A stretch of DNA of 64,000 bases from UBA927 sp964367095 (GTDB lineage Bacteria > Patescibacteriota > Microgenomatia > UBA10105 > UBA927), in assembly GCA_964367095.1 (NCBI GenBank), contig CAYIXE010000001.1, positions 1 through 64,000 on the forward strand, read 5' to 3'. A program made the position numbers and the translations under genes. Shown piece after piece: positions 62,627-64,000 of this stretch. Under the pieces are notes generated by a model, which did no database searches, was not told the DNA's origin, and was given only the letters and a program-made list of their open reading frames with translations. Numbering within the stretch: the stretch's first letter is position 1; each line of letters begins with the position of its first letter.

Positions 62627-63379
62627 CTACGTATACAGACCGCGTAACGCATGTATGCGAATACGAATAATATCAATAAATCCTCGCAAAGAGTCCTTTA
62701 GGGGATTGACGCGGCGTGTTTCTACATAATGCCATTCGACAGGAACTTCTTTGATCTTATACCCAAATTTCTTTCCTAAAAACAACACTTCTATATCAAA
62801 CCCGGCTGTCACCATAGGGCCGTCAACTTTTGAAATACTCGTATACAACGCTAATTTTTGAAATATTTTACTTGAAACTTCACGTTTGAAGGCTTTAAAT
62901 CCGCACTGTGTGTCGGTGATTCCCTTTAAACCTAAAATAAGGGATCTTAGAAACATAAATCCTCGGGCCATGATGACCCTAGACACTGGCGCCCCCTGTC
63001 TATCGCGATTTCTTGATCCTATAACTATGTCATATCCTTTATCAAAAAACGGCAATAATTTTTCTAACTCTTCAATCGGTGTTGCCTGATCAAGGTCTGA
63101 AAACAAAACAATATCGCCTTTGGCCGAAAGCATCCCTGCTATCACCGTACCCGCTTTTCCAACATGTCTGTTATGAAGGATTGTAAATCCTCTATTGGCT
63201 TTGCCGAAAATATCAAGAAGCTTTGGGGACTGATCCATTGATCCATCATCGACAATGATTACCTCCCATAAAAATGATTGTCGGTCAAGATACCGCGCCA
63301 CTTTATCCAGTGACCCTAATCGAATATTGGTCTCTTCATTAAAACACGGTATGACAACCGACAAATATGGCTTTATCAT
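62627..63379 (-). CDS. ALG5/DPM1-like polyprenyl-phosphate glycosyltransferase
   Basis: A 250-residue GT2. LSVVIPCFNEETNIRLGSLD, IVDDGSMDQSPKLL, HVGKAGTVIAGMLSAKGDIV and the metal site FSDLDQATPIEELE are followed by DTQCGFKAFKR, the most diagnostic ALG5-like block. TAGFDIEVLFLGKKFGYKIK and VPVEWHYVE complete it. It is expected to charge undecaprenyl phosphate at the inner membrane face. It overlaps the partial GT39-like gene by 4 nt, so donor synthesis and use are probably co-expressed. Confidence 0.87.
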   Translation of the reverse strand: MIKPYLSVVIPCFNEETNIRLGSLDKVARYLDRQSFLWEVIIVDDGSMDQSPKLLDIFGKANRGFTILHNRHVGKAGTVIAGMLSAKGDIVLFSDLDQATPIEELEKLLPFFDKGYDIVIGSRNRDRQGAPVSRVIMARGFMFLRSLILGLKGITDTQCGFKAFKREVSSKIFQKLALYTSISKVDGPMVTAGFDIEVLFLGKKFGYKIKEVPVEWHYVETRRVNPLKDSLRGFIDIIRIRIHALRGLYT

Positions 63380-64000
63380 TTATTAATCTCCTTTATTGGA
63401 TCGTAGTGTACGAGTTTCATGATGCGAACAAACGAGCTTGGCCACTCACCGACCACTTCTGCTCGACCAAAACCAGCTATTTCCCACAAAGGATGTCCTA
63501 AGGGTTTACACTCTGGCAGGTCACATATTACGATGAGCTGATCAGTGACAGTGGTCCGCAAAGGATCTACATCGTTGCGTTCAATGGTCACAGGCGGAGA
63601 TCCCCAAATTTCAAAAAAATACCGATACACATGATCAGAATTAAAATTTGCAAGAAGTGCAAAATTAAATGGCTTTCCCTCGGCTTTTTCATACGCTTCT
63701 TTTGCAATCATGCGCGCTTGAGCTAATTGATTGTTTGGTAGAAATTTAAAAGGTCTTCCTTCCCAATTAAAGATCACCAGAATACTTAAAAAAATTCCGG
63801 CAAACACTATTCCCATCCGAGAGCTCCCCAAGACCCGCAACAGCATAGCAACAAATAAAAACGGCAAAGGGAAGAAAATACCAAAATAATAATCATAAAT
63901 ACCCTTTTTATAGAAGCCAAACAATACAAGAGGGATAATAAACCATACTGCAAAAAGTACCATCGTACGATACCATGAAGTATCACCTTTTTTTATCCAT
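63376..64000 (-). CDS. Partial GT39-like membrane protein, C-terminal part
   Basis: Only the last 208 or so residues are inside the window. The frame stays open to the edge (WIKKGDTSWYRT precedes the first ATG), so the gene continues beyond 64000. WFIIPLVLFGFYKKGIYDYY and two further hydrophobic segments end the membrane part. The soluble tail has FNFALLANFNSDHVYRYFFE, VICDLPEC and HPLWEIAGFGRAEVVGEW. The tail resembles that of the GD-type protein at 35840-37318 around the CxxxxC motif. Confidence 0.72.
   Translation of the reverse strand, partial: WIKKGDTSWYRTMVLFAVWFIIPLVLFGFYKKGIYDYYFGIFFPLPFLFVAMLLRVLGSSRMGIVFAGIFLSILVIFNWEGRPFKFLPNNQLAQARMIAKEAYEKAEGKPFNFALLANFNSDHVYRYFFEIWGSPPVTIERNDVDPLRTTVTDQLIVICDLPECKPLGHPLWEIAGFGRAEVVGEWPSSFVRIMKLVHYDPIKEINK

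Noticed and set aside
1..64000. tRNA, rRNA, CRISPR arrays or riboswitches
   Set aside because: Nearly all the DNA is coding, and I saw no cloverleaf, rRNA segment, spaced direct repeats or riboswitch-like leader in the short gaps.

Overview
The window is AT-rich DNA using the standard code, with genes packed at 4-nt ATGA overlaps. Almost all of it is one cell-surface glycan synthesis region. Several things point to a Candidate Phyla Radiation bacterium of the Microgenomates type: long tandem runs of GT39-like, PTPS-related and YfhO-like membrane proteins, a TrpR-like YerC/YecD regulator, a DUF5667 protein, a DUF4143 ATPase and a Fic/HTH protein. That assignment is inference. No rRNA, tRNA or CRISPR array was seen, and no ribosomal marker gene is present.

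Layout. 1-7.7 kb (mostly minus strand): a small membrane protein, a methyltransferase, then a nucleotide-sugar and transferase operon (rfbF, rfbG-like, rfbC-like, glycosyltransferases). 7.8-8.9 kb: a Fic protein with its own HTH domain and a probable operator. 8.9-12.1 kb: a GT4 and two sugar-nucleotide SDR enzymes. 12.2-12.7 kb: a TrpR-like regulator bracketed by two identical-core 30-bp perfect palindromes. 12.7-21.9 kb: a nine-gene operon with a PMP-type sugar 3-dehydratase, SDR, GT2, GT4, methyltransferase, flippase and polyprenyl-phosphate sugar synthases, headed by a DUF4143 ATPase with a near-consensus leaderless promoter. 22-24 kb: a GT4 and a small mobile/toxin patch (BRO-N remnant, hicBA). 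24-37.3 kb (minus) and 37.3-44.6 kb (plus): divergent runs of large GT-C-type membrane proteins. 44.6-64 kb (minus): a long operon of GT2, GT4, YfhO-like, PTPS-related and GT39-like proteins plus a second flippase, running off the right edge.

How the genes may work together. RfbF and RfbG-like enzymes would make CDP-4-keto-6-deoxyglucose. An E1/ColD-type dehydratase, further SDRs and a CDP-paratose-2-epimerase-like enzyme could turn it into 3,6-dideoxyhexoses. Cytoplasmic GT2 and GT4 enzymes would build chains on a lipid carrier and two flippases would export them. Four DPM1/ALG5-like GT2 enzymes would make polyprenyl-phosphate sugars, used on the outer face by about nineteen GT-C-like membrane proteins. 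The substrates are not readable from sequence.

Most notable: the twin palindromes around the TrpR-like gene and a related palindrome inserted in a coding region; a recurring TATACT -10 element, several times only 6-8 nt from ATG; a Fic motif with Gln in place of the catalytic His; and a shared C-terminal module in the YfhO-like and PTPS-related families.
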